Assembly (NCBI GenBank): GCA_035454085.1 | Contig: DAOTEJ010000003.1 | Coordinates: forward strand, 28,354 to 92,353 | From: DAOTEJ01 sp035454085 | GTDB lineage: Bacteria; Pseudomonadota; Gammaproteobacteria; Burkholderiales; Burkholderiaceae_F | Direction of reading: 5' to 3' | Length of the DNA: 64,000 nt | Part shown: in pieces, positions 39,562-50,554 of the stretch | Position numbering within the stretch: position 1 is the stretch's first letter | Layout of the letters: each line of letters begins with the position of its first letter | Notes under the pieces: generated by a model | Told to the model about the DNA's origin: nothing | Seen by the model: the letters and a program-made list of their open reading frames with translations, nothing else | The model's database searches: none | Position numbers and translations under genes: made by a program

Positions 39562-40149
39562 TCAGGCGAAGTTCGCTGCCGCGAAGTCCCAGTTGACGAG
39601 CTTGTCGAGGAAGGTGCCGACGAAGTCCGGCCGGCGGTTGCGGAAGTCGATGTAGTAGGCGTGTTCCCACACGTCAATCGTCAGAAGGGGCTTGTCGGCC
39701 GTGGTCAGCGGCGTGGCGGCGTTGCTCGTGTTGACGATGTCGACCGAGCCGTCGGCCTTCTTCACGAGCCAGGTCCAGCCCGAGCCGAAGTTGCCCACCG
39801 CGCTCTTGCCGAAGGCCTCCTTGAAGGCCTCGTAGGAGCCCCACTTGGCCGTGATCGCCGCGGCCAGCGCGCCCGCGGGTGCGCCGCCGCCGTTGGGCTT
39901 CATGCTCTTCCAGAAGAAGTCGTGGTTCCACACCTGGGCCGCGTTGTTGAACACGCCCCCCGAGGCCGTCTTGATGATCTCGACCAGCGGCTTGCCCCAC
40001 AGCTCGGTGTCGCGCGTCAGGTTGTTCAGGTTGGTGACGTAGGCCTGGTGATGCTTGCCGTAATGGAACTCCATCGTCTCCTTGGAGATGTGCGGCGCCA
40101 GCGCGTCGATCGCGTAAGGCAGCGGCGGGAGCGTGTGTTCTGCGTGCAT
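39562..40149 (-). CDS. sodB: superoxide dismutase, Fe (Mn/Fe family)
   Basis: Converts superoxide to oxygen and hydrogen peroxide in the cytoplasm. The metal ligands are in EFHYGKHHQAY, QVWNHDFFW and DVWEHAYYIDF. Local residues (GGAPAGALAAAI, FGSGWTWLV) fit the iron-type group. It has 195 residues and no signal peptide. It sits 50 bp downstream of xseA on the same strand, a linkage seen in other Burkholderiales. Confidence 0.96.
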   Translation of the reverse strand: MHAEHTLPPLPYAIDALAPHISKETMEFHYGKHHQAYVTNLNNLTRDTELWGKPLVEIIKTASGGVFNNAAQVWNHDFFWKSMKPNGGGAPAGALAAAITAKWGSYEAFKEAFGKSAVGNFGSGWTWLVKKADGSVDIVNTSNAATPLTTADKPLLTIDVWEHAYYIDFRNRRPDFVGTFLDKLVNWDFAAANFA

Positions 40150-40199
40150 CGTCGTCTCCTGGTCGGTGACCGGAACTCGGGTTGGGAGGGAGCCGGATT

Positions 40200-41567
40200 C
40201 TAGCCCTGCGCCTCAGGTGCTGGCGGCTCCACCGACTCGACCCGCGCACTCGCACCTCCCCGGGCAAACACCAGCCGCAGAGTGTCACCCTGTGCCAGCA
40301 CCGCACTGCTGGTCACCGCGCGGCCGTGGGCGTCGAGCGCCAGGGCATAGCCGCGTGCGAGCACGGCCTGCGGGTCCAGCGCCTCGAGCCGCGCCCGCAG
40401 TGTTGCCAGGCGCTGCACGCGGGCCTGCACGAGGCGCTGTTGCGCGCCCGTCAGTCGTGCCGCGAGCGGTGCAAGCCGCGCGTCCCGAGCCTGCGGGCGG
40501 TGCCGATCCAGCCCCGCGCAGGCGCGCTCGAGGCGCAGCCGCGCGCTACCCAGCCGGCGTTCGAGCAGGGCCGTCGCAAGCGTTGCCAGGCGGCCCACGC
40601 GGGCGTCCAGCCCCGCCAGCGGCGCGCGCGGCGCCGAGAGGGTTCGCACCGCATAGTCCAGTCTCTGCGCGGCTGCGGCCAAGGCGTGACCAAGCACCTG
40701 GCGCGCCCGCGCCAGCCTCGAAACCAGCTCCGCGCTCAGCGCCTCGGCCGGCGGCGTGGCCAGTTCCGCTGCGGCGGTGGGGGTCGGAGCGCGCAGGTCG
40801 GCGGCCAGATCGGCGATGGTCACGTCGGACTCGTGGCCGACGCCTACCACCACCGGCACACGACTGGCGCGGATCGCGCGCGCCACGACCTCCTCGTTGA
40901 AGGCCCAGAGGTCCTCGATCGATCCGCCGCCGCGCACCAGAAGCAGCACGTCGGCCTCGCGCCTCGCACTCGCCTCGGCCAGGGCCCGGGCGATGCGCGC
41001 CCCGGCTCCTGCCCCCTGCACCGGGCAGGGATAGACCACGACCCGGGCGTACGGCGCACGACGCGCCAGCGCGGTGAGCACGTCGCGCAGGGCGGCAGCC
41101 TGCAGGCTGGTGACCACTCCGACCGTCCAGGCCACCCGCGGCAGCGGCCGGCGCCGGTCGGCGTCGAACAGCCCCTCCGCCGCCAAGCGGTTGCGCAGGC
41201 GGACAAACTCCTCGTAGAGCCGGCCCTGACCCGCCCTGCGCATGAACTCGATGGTGAGTTGGAACTCGCCGCGCGCCTGGTAGAAGCTCACCGCGGCGCG
41301 CACTTCGACCTCGTCCCCCTCGCGCGGCGACCAGTCCAGCAGCATGTTGCGGCCGCGAAACATCACGGCGCGGACCTGGGCGGCATCGTCCTTCAGCAGG
41401 AAGTACCAATGTCCGCTGGCGGCGCGGGTCAGCGAGGCGATCTCGCCGCGAACCTCGACCAAGGGGAAGCTGCGCTCCAAGACCCCAGCAACGGCGCGGG
41501 ATAGCTCGGATACCGTGAGCGCAGCCCGCGTGGATACGGGATCCGCGCCCCGAAAGTCCCGTGTCAT
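40200..41567 (-). CDS. xseA: exodeoxyribonuclease VII large subunit
   Basis: Large subunit of the single-strand-specific exonuclease VII. The 455-residue product has the N-terminal OB fold (LTVSELSRAVAGVLER), the catalytic region (RGGGSIEDLWAFNEE and VGHESDVTIADLAAD), a long coiled-coil arm and the C-terminal ARGYALALD segment. GGGAGG precedes ATG 41567; an upstream open extension is not conserved. The small subunit xseB is not in the window. Confidence 0.96.
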   Translation of the reverse strand: MTRDFRGADPVSTRAALTVSELSRAVAGVLERSFPLVEVRGEIASLTRAASGHWYFLLKDDAAQVRAVMFRGRNMLLDWSPREGDEVEVRAAVSFYQARGEFQLTIEFMRRAGQGRLYEEFVRLRNRLAAEGLFDADRRRPLPRVAWTVGVVTSLQAAALRDVLTALARRAPYARVVVYPCPVQGAGAGARIARALAEASARREADVLLLVRGGGSIEDLWAFNEEVVARAIRASRVPVVVGVGHESDVTIADLAADLRAPTPTAAAELATPPAEALSAELVSRLARARQVLGHALAAAAQRLDYAVRTLSAPRAPLAGLDARVGRLATLATALLERRLGSARLRLERACAGLDRHRPQARDARLAPLAARLTGAQQRLVQARVQRLATLRARLEALDPQAVLARGYALALDAHGRAVTSSAVLAQGDTLRLVFARGGASARVESVEPPAPEAQG

Positions 41568-41846
41568 GCGGCCTCCCGGGCCGTGCCTGTCCACAACTCC
41601 AGGATTGGCGCGGGTTTGCGGCTCATAACGGGCCGGGAACGCCGAAACACTGAGCCAACCCATTGATTAATAAAGAAATCGTTCAAGTGCTCACGCCCTG
41701 GGCACGGGGCAGAAATCCAATCGTGACAAGGATTTAGGCGTGTGACAGGGAGGTTGCCCACACACTTGTCCACAGACTCTGTGGAAACTTGCGACGCACT
41801 CGCGCAGCACCTTACAGTGCCGTATCTGAGTTCTAGGAAGTCCGAG
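41568..41846. promoter_or_regulatory. xseA-exbB divergent region with palindrome and predicted exbB promoter
   Basis: No gene is seen. The stretch is AT-richer than its surroundings. TCCACAGA-C-TCTGTGGA (41769-41785) is a perfect 17-bp palindrome. The overlapping TTGTCCACA (41766-41774) differs at one base from the DnaA box TTATCCACA, and the opposite arm reads GTTTCCACA, with two differences. Just after it, TTGCGA (41789-41794), 18 bp and TACAGT (41813-41818) could be the exbB promoter, so a protein bound to the palindrome would touch the -35 region. Confidence 0.5.
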
Positions 41847-42449
41847 TTGCTCTCCATCGTCGCTGCCATCGGCTGGCCCATCTGGCCGCTGATACTCGCC
41901 TCCGTCGTCGCGCTGGCGCTCATCATCGAGCGCTCCCTGGCCCTGCGGCGGTCCCGGATACTACCCGCGGGCCTGCTGCCGGACGTACTGGCCCTGGTCG
42001 GTCGCAAGCAGGTCACGCCCGAGGTGGTCGACAAGCTCGAAGCCAACTCCTCGCTAGGCAGGGTGCTGTCGGCCGTGCTGCGTGGCAGCCCGGTAAACCG
42101 CGCACTCGCGGTCCAGCAGGCCGAGGGCGCCGGTGCGGTGGTGGCCAACCAGTTGAGCCGCTACCTCACCCTGCTGGGCTCGATCGGCTCGATCGCGCCG
42201 CTGCTGGGGCTGCTGGGCACCGTGGTGGGCATGATCGAGATCTTCGCCTCGCAGCAGGCGGGCTCGGACCCGGCGCAGCTCGCCCACGGCATCTCGATCG
42301 CGCTCTACTGCACGGCCTTCGGCATCATCGTGGCGGTCCCCTCGGTGCTCGCCAACCGCTACTTCCGCCGCCTGGTGGACGACTACCTGGTCGAGATCGA
42401 GGATCAGTCCCAGCGCCTGGTCGAGACCGTCTACGCCGGCGGGGCCTGA
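41847..42449 (+). CDS. exbB: MotA/TolQ/ExbB proton channel family protein
   Basis: Inner-membrane proton channel subunit that energises TonB- or TolA-type systems. The 200-residue protein has an N-terminal helix (GWPIWPLILASVVALALI) and a helix pair with the family stretch LLGSIGSIAPLLGLLGTVVGMI. The chosen start is TTG 41847, six nt after AGGAAG, because the family begins MLSIVxAxGWPIWPL. A longer frame from 41742 has no conserved residues. It lies 3 bp before exbD. No tonB gene is adjacent. Confidence 0.92.
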   Translation: MLSIVAAIGWPIWPLILASVVALALIIERSLALRRSRILPAGLLPDVLALVGRKQVTPEVVDKLEANSSLGRVLSAVLRGSPVNRALAVQQAEGAGAVVANQLSRYLTLLGSIGSIAPLLGLLGTVVGMIEIFASQQAGSDPAQLAHGISIALYCTAFGIIVAVPSVLANRYFRRLVDDYLVEIEDQSQRLVETVYAGGA

Positions 42450-42452
42450 GCG

Positions 42453-42878
42453 ATGCGCTTTCGCCGTCCGATCGACGAGGAGCCGGAGATCAACCTGATC
42501 CCGCTCATCGACGTGCTGCTGATCGTGCTGATCTTCCTGGCGATCACCACGACCTATTCGCGCTTCTCGGAACTCAAGATCACCCTGCCCAGCGCAGAGG
42601 CCACGCAGCCGCAGGATCGCCCGCGCGAACTCGGCGTGGCGGTCACGGCCGACGGGCGCTACGCGCTCGAGCGCAAGCTGCTGCCCTCGACCGACGTGAA
42701 GAGCCTGGCCGACACGCTGCGCGCCGCGGCCGACGGCCGCGAGGACGCGGTGATCGTGATCAACGCCGACGCCCAGGCACCCCACCAGGCCGTGATCAGC
42801 GTGATGGAGGCGGCCCGCCTCGCGGGGATCGTGCGCATCACCTTCGCCACCCAGCGACCGCCCGGCGCCAAGCGCTAG
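42453..42878 (+). CDS. exbD: biopolymer transport protein ExbD/TolR
   Basis: A 141-residue partner of the ExbB-like channel. It has a short cytoplasmic tail and one membrane helix with the proton-carrying Asp (NLIPLIDVLLIVLIFLAIT). A periplasmic domain with DGRYALERKLLP and VIVINADAQAPHQAVI follows. The pair probably powers outer-membrane transport or envelope integrity. Confidence 0.95.
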   Translation: MRFRRPIDEEPEINLIPLIDVLLIVLIFLAITTTYSRFSELKITLPSAEATQPQDRPRELGVAVTADGRYALERKLLPSTDVKSLADTLRAAADGREDAVIVINADAQAPHQAVISVMEAARLAGIVRITFATQRPPGAKR

Positions 42879-42894
42879 GGCCTGGAGCGCACTC

Positions 42895-43938
42895 CTGGGC
42901 GCTGCCACCGAAGCCTGGCTGCTGCGCCAGTGGCGCAAGCGCGGCTTGCTGGCCTGGCTGCTCGCGCCGCTGGCCCTCGTCTTCCTGGCACTGACCCGCC
43001 TGCGCCGCCACCTGGTGCGCCCCGAGCGGCTGCCGTGCCCGGTGGTCGTGGTGGGCAACCTCTACGTCGGCGGCACCGGCAAGACGCCGACCACGCTCGC
43101 CCTGGTGCGCGCGCTTCAGGCGCGGGGCTGGCGGCCGGGCGTGATCGCCCGCGGCCACGGGCGCGACGCGGCGACCGCGCGCCTGGTACGTGTGGACGAC
43201 GATGCCCGCACCGCAGGTGACGAGCCCTTGCTGATCGCCCAGGAAAGCGGCGCACCGGTGGCGGTGGCCGCCCGCCGCATCGACGCCGCTCGCCTGCTGC
43301 TGGCAAGCCATCCCGAGTGCAACGTGCTGATCGCCGACGACGGGCTCCAGCACCTGGCCCTGGCGCGCGACTTCGAGATCGCCGTGATCGGTCCGCAGGG
43401 CCTGGGCAACGGCTGGGTGCTGCCGGCGGGGCCGCTGCGCGAGCCGCCCGGCCGGCTCGCCTCGGTCGATGCATTGGTGCTCAACGGGGCGCCGCCCCTG
43501 CCGGCATCTGCCGCTCGCCTGCCCCAGGCCTACGTGCTGGACGCGTCCCTGGGCCAGGCGCAGGCCCTGGGCGGCGGTCCGGGGCTGGCTTTGTCCGAGC
43601 TCGCGCAGCGCCAGCGCACTCAGGGCCTGCGCATCCTCGCCGCGGCAGGCATCGGCCTGCCCGAGCGCTTCTTTGCGATGCTGCGCGCCGCGGGTCTGGT
43701 GATCGACACGCTGCCCTTGCCCGACCACCACGACTACGCCCGCAATCCCTTCGCTGACCGCGCCGCCGATCTGGTGCTGATCACCGCGAAGGACGCCGTA
43801 AAATGCCGCGCTCGCCCCGAGATCGCCGCCGACCCCCGCGTGCATGTGGTGCCGCTCGTGGCGACGCTGGATTCCGCCCTGATCGGGCGCCTCGAAACCC
43901 GCCTTCAGGAGACCGCGCGTGGACGCCCGTCTGCTTGA
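42895..43938 (+). CDS. lpxK: tetraacyldisaccharide 4'-kinase
   Basis: Phosphorylates the lipid A disaccharide at the inner membrane. The Walker A is in VVVGNLYVGGTGKTPTT, and the DGLQH motif in IADDGLQHLALARDFEI is intact. The first plausible standard start in frame is TTG 42946, but that would remove the conserved N-terminal segment EAWLLRQWRKRG that precedes the membrane helix. There is no ATG, GTG or TTG between the upstream stop at 42802 and 42946. CTG 42895 has GGAG seven nt upstream, so it is proposed as the real start. The end overlaps the Trm112-like gene by 20 bp. Confidence 0.9.
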   Translation: MGAATEAWLLRQWRKRGLLAWLLAPLALVFLALTRLRRHLVRPERLPCPVVVVGNLYVGGTGKTPTTLALVRALQARGWRPGVIARGHGRDAATARLVRVDDDARTAGDEPLLIAQESGAPVAVAARRIDAARLLLASHPECNVLIADDGLQHLALARDFEIAVIGPQGLGNGWVLPAGPLREPPGRLASVDALVLNGAPPLPASAARLPQAYVLDASLGQAQALGGGPGLALSELAQRQRTQGLRILAAAGIGLPERFFAMLRAAGLVIDTLPLPDHHDYARNPFADRAADLVLITAKDAVKCRARPEIAADPRVHVVPLVATLDSALIGRLETRLQETARGRPSA

Positions 43939-44101
43939 CCTGCTCGTCTGCCCCCTGTGCAAGGGGCCGCTCCAGTACCGCAAGGCCGAGCAGGAACTGG
44001 TCTGCCGCGCCGACCGCCTGGCCTATCCGATCCGCGACGGCATCCCGGTGATGCTCGAGTCCGAGGCCCGTCGCCTCGAAGACGCCGACGCCGCCGGCTG
44101 A
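43919..44101 (+). CDS. Trm112-like zinc-ribbon protein
   Basis: A 60-residue protein of the Trm112/YcaR family. The pair CPLCKG and a single later cysteine (LVCRADRLAYPIRDGIPVML) replace the complete zinc ribbon. The start is GTG 43919, within the end of lpxK. Its constant location between lpxK and kdsB in proteobacteria suggests a role linked to lipopolysaccharide synthesis or methyltransferase activation, but this is not proven. Confidence 0.93.
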   Translation: MDARLLDLLVCPLCKGPLQYRKAEQELVCRADRLAYPIRDGIPVMLESEARRLEDADAAG

Positions 44102-44107
44102 GGCGCG

Positions 44108-44884
44108 GTGGACGGCTTCGTCGCCATCGTCCCGGCACGGCTCGCCTCGACCCGCCTGCCACGCAAGCCGCTCGCCGACCTCGCGGGCAAGCCCATGGTG
44201 GTCAGGGTGGCCGAACGCGCGCAGGCCGCCGGCGCGCAGCGGGTGGTCGTGGCGACCGACGCCGACGAGATTGCCGCGGCCTGCGCGGCCCATGGCATCG
44301 AGGCGGTGCTTACCTCTCCGGACCACCCGACCGGCACCGACCGCCTGGCCGAGGCGGCGCGCCGCCTGGGGCTCACGCCAGCAACCCGCGTGGTCAACCT
44401 CCAGGGCGACGAGCCACTGATCCCCACCCAGGCCGTGCAGGCCGTGGCCGCGTTGCTGGCCGCGCGCCCCGACTGTGCGATCGCCACTGCCGCCCATCCG
44501 ATCCACGACGCGGCCGAGTTCTTCAATCCCAACGTGGTCAAGGTGGTGCTCGACCGCGACGGACGGGCGCTGTACTTCTCGCGCGCCCCGCTGCCCTGGG
44601 CGCGCGACGCCTTTGCCACTGCGCGCGACGTGCTGCCGGCGGGCCTGCCCGCGCTGCGCCACGTGGGCCTGTATGCCTACCGCGTGGACTTCTTGCTGCG
44701 CTTCCCGACCCTGGCGCGCGCGCCGATCGAGGAGGCCGAGAGCCTCGAGCAGTTGCGCGCGCTGTGGCACGGCGAGCGCATTGCGGTGGCCGTGCTTGCC
44801 GGCGCCCTGCCCCCGGGCGTGGATACAACGGAAGACCTCGAGCGGGTCCGCGCCCTGCTTTGCCCGCCGCCGGGCGGTTGCTAG
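44108..44884 (+). CDS. kdsB: 3-deoxy-manno-octulosonate cytidylyltransferase
   Basis: Activates Kdo with CTP for lipid A core synthesis. The N-terminal IVPARLASTRLPRKPLADL, NLQGDEPLIP and HVGLYAYRVDFLL segments are diagnostic. It has 258 residues and starts at GTG 44108, six bp after the Trm112-like gene. It works in the same pathway as lpxK upstream. Confidence 0.97.
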   Translation: MDGFVAIVPARLASTRLPRKPLADLAGKPMVVRVAERAQAAGAQRVVVATDADEIAAACAAHGIEAVLTSPDHPTGTDRLAEAARRLGLTPATRVVNLQGDEPLIPTQAVQAVAALLAARPDCAIATAAHPIHDAAEFFNPNVVKVVLDRDGRALYFSRAPLPWARDAFATARDVLPAGLPALRHVGLYAYRVDFLLRFPTLARAPIEEAESLEQLRALWHGERIAVAVLAGALPPGVDTTEDLERVRALLCPPPGGC

Positions 44885-44942
44885 ATTGCGCCGCGCATCG
44901 GGCACGCCCGCAACGCGCCGCGCCCACCACCGGAGATCCGCC

Positions 44943-46514
44943 ATGTTCAAGCTCGCCGGCGCCGCCGCCCTCGCCGTCACCCTCGCCTTTGCCGCGCCCC
45001 TGGATGCCAAGACCTTCCGCTGGGCCTCTCAGGGCGACTACCAGACCGCCGATCCGTACTCGCAGAACGAGACGCTCACCAACCTCTTCGCGCAGCAGGT
45101 CCACGACACGCTCGTGATGCGCGACAAGGACATGAAGATCGTCCCCGGCCTGGCCACCGGATGGACGCAGGTGAGCCCCACGGTGTGGCGCTTCAACCTG
45201 CGCAAGGGGGTGAAGTTCCACGACGGCAGCCCCTTCACGGCCGACGACGTGGTGTTCAGCTTCGAGCGCGCCAGCCACCCCGCCAGCCAGATCCGCCAGT
45301 ACGCGATCCCGGTGGGCAAGCCGCGCAAGATCGACGAGTACACGGTCGAGTTCGTGCAGGACAAGCCCAACCCGATCACGCTCGAGCACGTCGCGGCGAT
45401 CTTCATCATGAGCAAGGCCTGGGCCACCAAGCACAAGGTCGAGAAGCCGCTCGACTTCAAGGCCAAGGAGGAGACCTACGCCGCGCGCAACGCGATGGGT
45501 ACCGGCCCGTTCATGCTGGTCACGCGCGAGCCCGGGGTGAAGAGCGTGCTCAAGCGCAACCCCAACTGGTGGGGCAAGTTCGAGGGCAACGTCGAGGAGA
45601 TCGTCTACACCCCGATCGGCTCGGACGCGACGCGCGTGGCGGCGCTGCTGGCCAACGGGGTGGACTTCATCCTCGACCCGCCCCCGCAGGACGTGGCGCG
45701 GCTCAAGGCAAACAAGGACATCAAGGTGCTCGAGGGACAGGAGAACCGCATCGTGTTCTTCGGCTTCGACCAGGGCCGCGACGAACTGCTGTACTCGAAC
45801 GTGAAGGGCAGGAACCCCTTCAAGGACAAGCGCGTGCGCCAGGCCGTCTACCAGGCCATCGACATCGACGCGATCCGCGCCAAGACCATGCGCGGCTCGG
45901 CGCTGCCCACCGGCGGGATCACGCCTTCGACCCTGCCCTCGACCCCCGAGATCGAGAAGCGCCTGCCCTACGACCCGGTGGCCGCCAAGCGCCTGCTCAC
46001 CGAAGCCGGCTACCCCAACGGCTTCGAGCTGACCATCGACTGCCCCAACAACCGCTACATCAACGACGAGGAGATCTGCCTCGCCACCGCGGCCATGCTG
46101 GCAAGGATCGGCATCACCGCCAAGGTCAACGCCCAGCCGCGCAGCACCTACTTCCCCAAGCTCGAGAAGCACGACACCAGCATGTACATGCTGGGCTGGG
46201 GCGGGGCGGTCACCGACGCGCAGACCACGCTCTCGCCGGTGCTGCGCTCGCGCGACGAGAAGACCGGCAACGGCAGCTTCAACTACGGCCGCTACGTCAA
46301 TCCCAAGCTCGACGCGCTGATCGACGCCGCCGCCGTCGAGACCGATCCGGCCAAGCGCAAGACCATCGTCACGCAGGCGCTCACCGAGCACAACGAGCAG
46401 ATCCATCACGTGCCGCTGCACCGCCAGGTGATCCCCTGGGCGATGCGCGCCAACGTCAGCGCCGTGCACCGGCCGGACAACTGGGTGCTCGGCGAGTGGG
46501 TGCGGGTCGACTAG
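44943..46514 (+). CDS. ABC transporter substrate-binding protein, peptide/nickel family 5
   Basis: A 523-residue secreted protein with a signal peptide (AALAVTLAFAAPLDA) and the family 5 solute-binding fold (VWRFNLRKGVKFHDGSPFTA is the family signature). Such proteins usually bind oligopeptides, and some bind nickel, haem or glutathione; the ligand here is unknown. No permease or ATPase gene is adjacent, so it must work with a transporter encoded elsewhere. It sits between kdsB and adk. Confidence 0.92.
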   Translation: MFKLAGAAALAVTLAFAAPLDAKTFRWASQGDYQTADPYSQNETLTNLFAQQVHDTLVMRDKDMKIVPGLATGWTQVSPTVWRFNLRKGVKFHDGSPFTADDVVFSFERASHPASQIRQYAIPVGKPRKIDEYTVEFVQDKPNPITLEHVAAIFIMSKAWATKHKVEKPLDFKAKEETYAARNAMGTGPFMLVTREPGVKSVLKRNPNWWGKFEGNVEEIVYTPIGSDATRVAALLANGVDFILDPPPQDVARLKANKDIKVLEGQENRIVFFGFDQGRDELLYSNVKGRNPFKDKRVRQAVYQAIDIDAIRAKTMRGSALPTGGITPSTLPSTPEIEKRLPYDPVAAKRLLTEAGYPNGFELTIDCPNNRYINDEEICLATAAMLARIGITAKVNAQPRSTYFPKLEKHDTSMYMLGWGGAVTDAQTTLSPVLRSRDEKTGNGSFNYGRYVNPKLDALIDAAAVETDPAKRKTIVTQALTEHNEQIHHVPLHRQVIPWAMRANVSAVHRPDNWVLGEWVRVD

Positions 46515-46666
46515 GCGAGCCGTTCGCCGGCCGGCGCGGTCCTTGCCGCAGGGCAAGGCCGTGGCCGGGCGCCCCTGCGGTTCATGGGTAGAATCCCGCA
46601 GGTTTGGATCCGGCCGCTGTGGCCGGGCCCGGATAGCAGCACGGATCCACCACGGAGAGGCTGGGA

Positions 46667-47323
46667 ATGCGACTGATACTGCTCGGACCCCCGGGCGCTG
46701 GCAAAGGCACGCAGGCGGCGTACATCAAGGAGCACTTCGGCATTCCCCAGATCTCCACCGGCGACATGCTGCGTGCGGCGGTCAAGGCGGGGACGCCCCT
46801 GGGAGTGGCCGCCAAGCAGGTGATGGACTCCGGCCAACTCGTGTCGGACGAGATCATCATCGGGCTGGTCAAGGAGCGCCTCAAGGAGCCCGACTGCGAG
46901 CGCGGCTTCCTGTTCGACGGCTTCCCCCGCACCATCCCCCAGGCCGAGGCCATGAAGGCCGCCGGCGTGGACATCGACTACGTGCTCGAGATCGACGTGC
47001 CCGACACCGACATCGTCGAGCGCATGAGCGGCCGCCGGGTGCACCCCGCGAGCGGACGCAGCTACCACGTCAAGTTCAATCCGCCCAAGGTCGCCGGCGT
47101 GGATGACGCCACCGGCGAGCCCCTGGTCCAGCGCGACGACGACAAGGAAGAAGTGGTGCGCAAGCGCCTCGAGGTCTATCACGCGCAGACCTCCGCCCTG
47201 GTGCAGTACTACGGCGCCTGGGCCGCGGGCGGGGCGCCGGGCGCACCGCGCTACCGCAAGATCTCGGGCGTGGGCGCGGTCGACGCCGTTCGCGACCACG
47301 CTTTCGCCGCGCTCGCCAGCTGA
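46667..47323 (+). CDS. adk: adenylate kinase
   Basis: Interconverts AMP and ATP with ADP. The P-loop LGPPGAGKGTQA, the AMP site FDGFPRTIPQAEAM and a long LID (RRVHPASGRSYHVKFNPPK) are present. The LID lacks the zinc cysteines, as in most Gram-negative bacteria. It has 218 residues. GAGAGG precedes the ATG. A TAGAAT element at 46589-46594 may be its -10. Confidence 0.97.
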   Translation: MRLILLGPPGAGKGTQAAYIKEHFGIPQISTGDMLRAAVKAGTPLGVAAKQVMDSGQLVSDEIIIGLVKERLKEPDCERGFLFDGFPRTIPQAEAMKAAGVDIDYVLEIDVPDTDIVERMSGRRVHPASGRSYHVKFNPPKVAGVDDATGEPLVQRDDDKEEVVRKRLEVYHAQTSALVQYYGAWAAGGAPGAPRYRKISGVGAVDAVRDHAFAALAS

Positions 47324-47460
47324 AGTCGCCGTGCCAGCCCTGACTTTCGGAGCGCCGGGCCCGGCCCCCACCCCTTAACCCATCGACGGGGCAGGCTGCG
47401 CAGGCGGCCGCCCCGGCTCAAAGCAAGACCGCTAGAAGCAATTCACAAGGAGGAAGTCCA

Positions 47461-49929
<2,469 letters not shown>

Positions 49930-49940
49930 AGGAGTCCGCG

Positions 49941-50453
49941 ATGATGGACGAAGAGGACCGCGACACACGCTTTGCCGTGTCGCTGGTGATTGCCCTGGCG
50001 ATCGCGATCTGCCTGTTCGTGATCGCCCTGGCCACGGCGGCGGCTCTGGGCGCCTTTGACAAGAAGAAGGCCACGGCGGCGCCCGCCGCCATGGCCGGCA
50101 CGAGCGCGCTCGCGGCCGACGACGCGGGCGCGGTGCGCGTCTCCGAGACCCTGGTCTCGGTCTACTTCGCGTTCGCCAAGTCGGCCCTGCCAGCCAACAC
50201 GCAGGCCACGCTCGCACCGCTGGTCGAAGCGCAGCGTGCCAAGGGCGGCAAGCTGGTCGTTTCGGGCTATCACGACGCCAGCGGTGACGCGGCGCTCAAC
50301 GCCGAACTCGCCAAGCAGCGCGCCTTCGCGGTGCGCGACATGCTGCTCGCCTTCGGGCTGGGCGAGCAGGCAATCGAGCTCGCCAAGCCCGCGGTCACGA
50401 TGGGTGGGGCCGACCCGCGCCACGCCCGTCGGGTGGACATCAGCCTGCAATAG
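49941..50453 (+). CDS. single-helix OmpA-like domain protein, partner of the pyrophosphatase
   Basis: A 170-residue protein with a charged N-terminus, one membrane helix (about residues 11-37), a short Ala-rich linker and an OmpA/MotB-like domain (about 70-170). The Asp and Arg that bind diaminopimelate are present (D112 in GYHDASG, R127 in LAKQRA, 15 apart). It has no lipobox. The domain resembles the one fused to HppA, so the two may derive from one another. Eleven base pairs separate the genes and a terminator follows, so they form a two-gene operon. Function is inferred: an accessory wall-binding subunit. Confidence 0.85.
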   Translation: MMDEEDRDTRFAVSLVIALAIAICLFVIALATAAALGAFDKKKATAAPAAMAGTSALAADDAGAVRVSETLVSVYFAFAKSALPANTQATLAPLVEAQRAKGGKLVVSGYHDASGDAALNAELAKQRAFAVRDMLLAFGLGEQAIELAKPAVTMGGADPRHARRVDISLQ

Positions 50454-50472
50454 GCTCATCCACGGCACACGC

Positions 50473-50507
50473 AAGGGCGGTCGGCGCAAGCCGTACCGCC
50501 CTTTTTT
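50473..50507 (+). terminator. intrinsic terminator of the hppA operon
   Basis: AAGGGCGGT (50473-50481) pairs with ACCGCCCTT (50495-50503), followed by TTTTCC. It lies 20 bp after the OmpA-like gene and defines the end of the two-gene unit. Confidence 0.9.
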
Positions 50508-50554
50508 CCTGCCTCGCCCCGGGCCCCTTCGACTCCTCATTGCCCCGCGCCGCC

